From: an uncultured Lachnospiraceae bacterium
GTDB taxonomy: Bacteria; Bacillota; Clostridia; Lachnospirales; Lachnospiraceae
Direction: 5' to 3'
NCBI GenBank assembly: GCA_946413945.1
Contig: CAMKMR010000076.1
Coordinates: 1 to 7,791, forward strand
Length of the DNA stretch: 7,791 nt
The notes beneath the pieces were generated by a model, which was not told where the DNA came from, searched no databases, and saw only the letters and a program-made list of their open reading frames with translations. Below are positions 7,337 through 7,791 of the stretch, in pieces (position 1 is the stretch's first letter; each line of letters begins with the position of its first letter). The position numbers and the translations under genes were made by a program.

Positions 7337-7446
7337 ATATTCATTTTAACCTGAACGAATTATGTAACAGTACAATTCTTTCCGCTGCCATATATTCATT
7401 TTAATCTGACCGAATTATGTAACAGTGCAATTTTTTTCACTGTCAT
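7337..7446 (-). repeat. Tandem repeat, two 55-bp units, filling the esaB-essC spacer; each holds a 16-codon mini-ORF
   Basis: Unit A (7392-7446) and unit B (7337-7391) are adjacent and of equal length, with 7 differences in 55 positions. The blocks ACTGTTACATAATTCG and TTAAAATGAATATATG are identical in both; the second runs across the unit junction. Each unit opens with ATG and reads 16 codons to TGA: MTVKKIALLHNSVRLK in A (7396-7446) and MAAERIVLLHNSFRLK in B (7341-7391). Six of the seven substitutions change the amino acid, and no ribosome site precedes either ATG, so real peptides are doubtful. The first mini-ORF starts five bases after the esaB stop, and only four bases separate each mini-ORF stop from the next ATG. 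Possible roles are repeated operator sites, a leader that tunes essC translation, or a passive duplication. Confidence 0.85.
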
Positions 7447-7451
7447 ATAGA

Positions 7452-7703
7452 TCATCTGTCGTAATTGATAATGGTTCCATTTCTAAGCCCAAACTCTTCA
7501 AGAGTCTTGTCACCTCTTAAAAGAGCTTTGGGTTCATCCGTACAAAGATAACAATCCGATACATCATTAAGATCTATGGAAAGATGTAATCCCTTTGCAA
7601 GTCCGTAAATCAGCTCATTAGCCGTAATATTTAATGGAACTTCTATATCTGTCTTCTTATTCAATTTTTTATCATTGAATATCATTATCACCTTATTATC
7701 CAT
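7452..7703 (-). CDS. esaB: EsaB/YukD-like ubiquitin-fold protein of the type VII secretion system
   Basis: This 83-aa protein has the size and pattern of the YukD/EsaB family: an N-terminal beta hairpin (KVIMIFNDKKLNKKTDIEVPL), a helix (about 27-40, ITANELIYGLAKGL), then LLRGDKTLEEFGLRNGTIINY at the C-terminus, the usual ubiquitin-like ending 'x-LxxxGLxxGxxI'. EsaB is a small cytoplasmic accessory protein needed for, or modulating, secretion; it lacks the terminal Gly-Gly used for ubiquitin conjugation, as here. Its location directly before essC supports the call. A Cys pair (C51, C54) forms a CxxC that I would not expect as a family hallmark. The start is uncertain. ATG 7701-7703 gives a clean family-like N-terminus but only a poor GTGGG near it; a TTG at 7719-7721, right after an in-frame stop, would add six residues. 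Confidence 0.85.
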   Translation of the reverse strand: MDNKVIMIFNDKKLNKKTDIEVPLNITANELIYGLAKGLHLSIDLNDVSDCYLCTDEPKALLRGDKTLEEFGLRNGTIINYDR

Positions 7704-7791
7704 GTCCCACTTATAATCCAATTATCAGGATTGATGATTGAATTTTTTCCTTTCTCCCACATCTTATCCAATATAAAGCTTCACAATTATT
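7704..7791 (-). other. Right-edge segment with no assignable gene; probably the end of an upstream gene or operon spacer
   Basis: On the minus strand one frame is open from the edge to a TAA at 7711-7713, eight bases before the esaB ATG. Another ends IIVKLYIG-stop at 7764-7766. The third has early stops and then a 24-codon ATG frame (7688-7762). None has recognisable domain content. A purine-rich AGAAAGGA lies near 7748-7755 but has no suitably placed start codon. If esaB is in an operon, the upstream T7SS gene probably ends here in one of the first two frames. Confidence 0.3.

Noticed and set aside
7337..7446. Reading the tandem repeat as a CRISPR or as a promoter array
   Set aside because: The units are contiguous with no unique spacers, so it is not CRISPR. 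No -35/-10 pair with sensible spacing stands out; the best pairs, such as TTGCAC and TAAAAT, are 21 bp apart.
7688..7762. A 24-codon minus-strand ATG frame (MWEKGKN...) overlapping the esaB start
   Set aside because: It has no ribosome site before its ATG, no recognisable content, and it overlaps the conserved beginning of esaB.

Overview
The window looks like chromosomal DNA from a low-GC Gram-positive bacterium, most likely a member of the Clostridia close to Lachnospiraceae. This is inferred from gene content and style: a type VII secretion ATPase of the Firmicutes (T7SSb) kind, an EFR1-type flavodoxin protein, a TtcA-like thiolase with Clostridia-style cysteine motifs, and a GC-rich palindrome of a type I associate with that group. 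No 16S or other marker gene is present, so the assignment is not firm. Every convincing gene lies on the minus strand, so the biological order runs from the right end to the left.

Right part (about 2705-7791): a piece of a T7SSb (Ess/Yuk) locus. It begins with the small ubiquitin-like protein EsaB/YukD (7452-7703). A short spacer follows that is almost entirely a 55-bp tandem repeat (7337-7446). Then comes the large EssC motor ATPase (2738-7270), which has two FHA-like domains, two membrane helices and three FtsK/SpoIIIE-type ATPase domains. A good intrinsic terminator follows the EssC stop (2705-2735). The WXG100 substrates, EssB, EsaA and any effectors are not in the window; if present they probably lie beyond position 7791.

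Middle (1798-2619): a GNAT-type acetyltransferase with an additional N-terminal region and its own candidate promoter (2652-2681). It appears to be a separate transcription unit from the secretion genes.

Left part (1-1702): a fusion of a rhodanese domain to a TtcA-like PP-loop ATPase, probably a sulfur-transfer tRNA-modifying enzyme with a built-in persulfide carrier. Its stop codon abuts a 58-bp near-perfect palindrome (487-544) that may be a REP-like mobile repeat and could also terminate transcription. Beyond it, the N-terminal 130 residues of a flavodoxin-domain protein run off the left edge.

The two observations most worth following are the tandem repeat between esaB and essC and the rhodanese-TtcA fusion. 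Each unit of the tandem repeat carries a 16-codon mini-ORF, and a third diverged copy is fused in frame to the apparent start of essC. No CRISPR array, tRNA, rRNA or intact transposase gene was seen.
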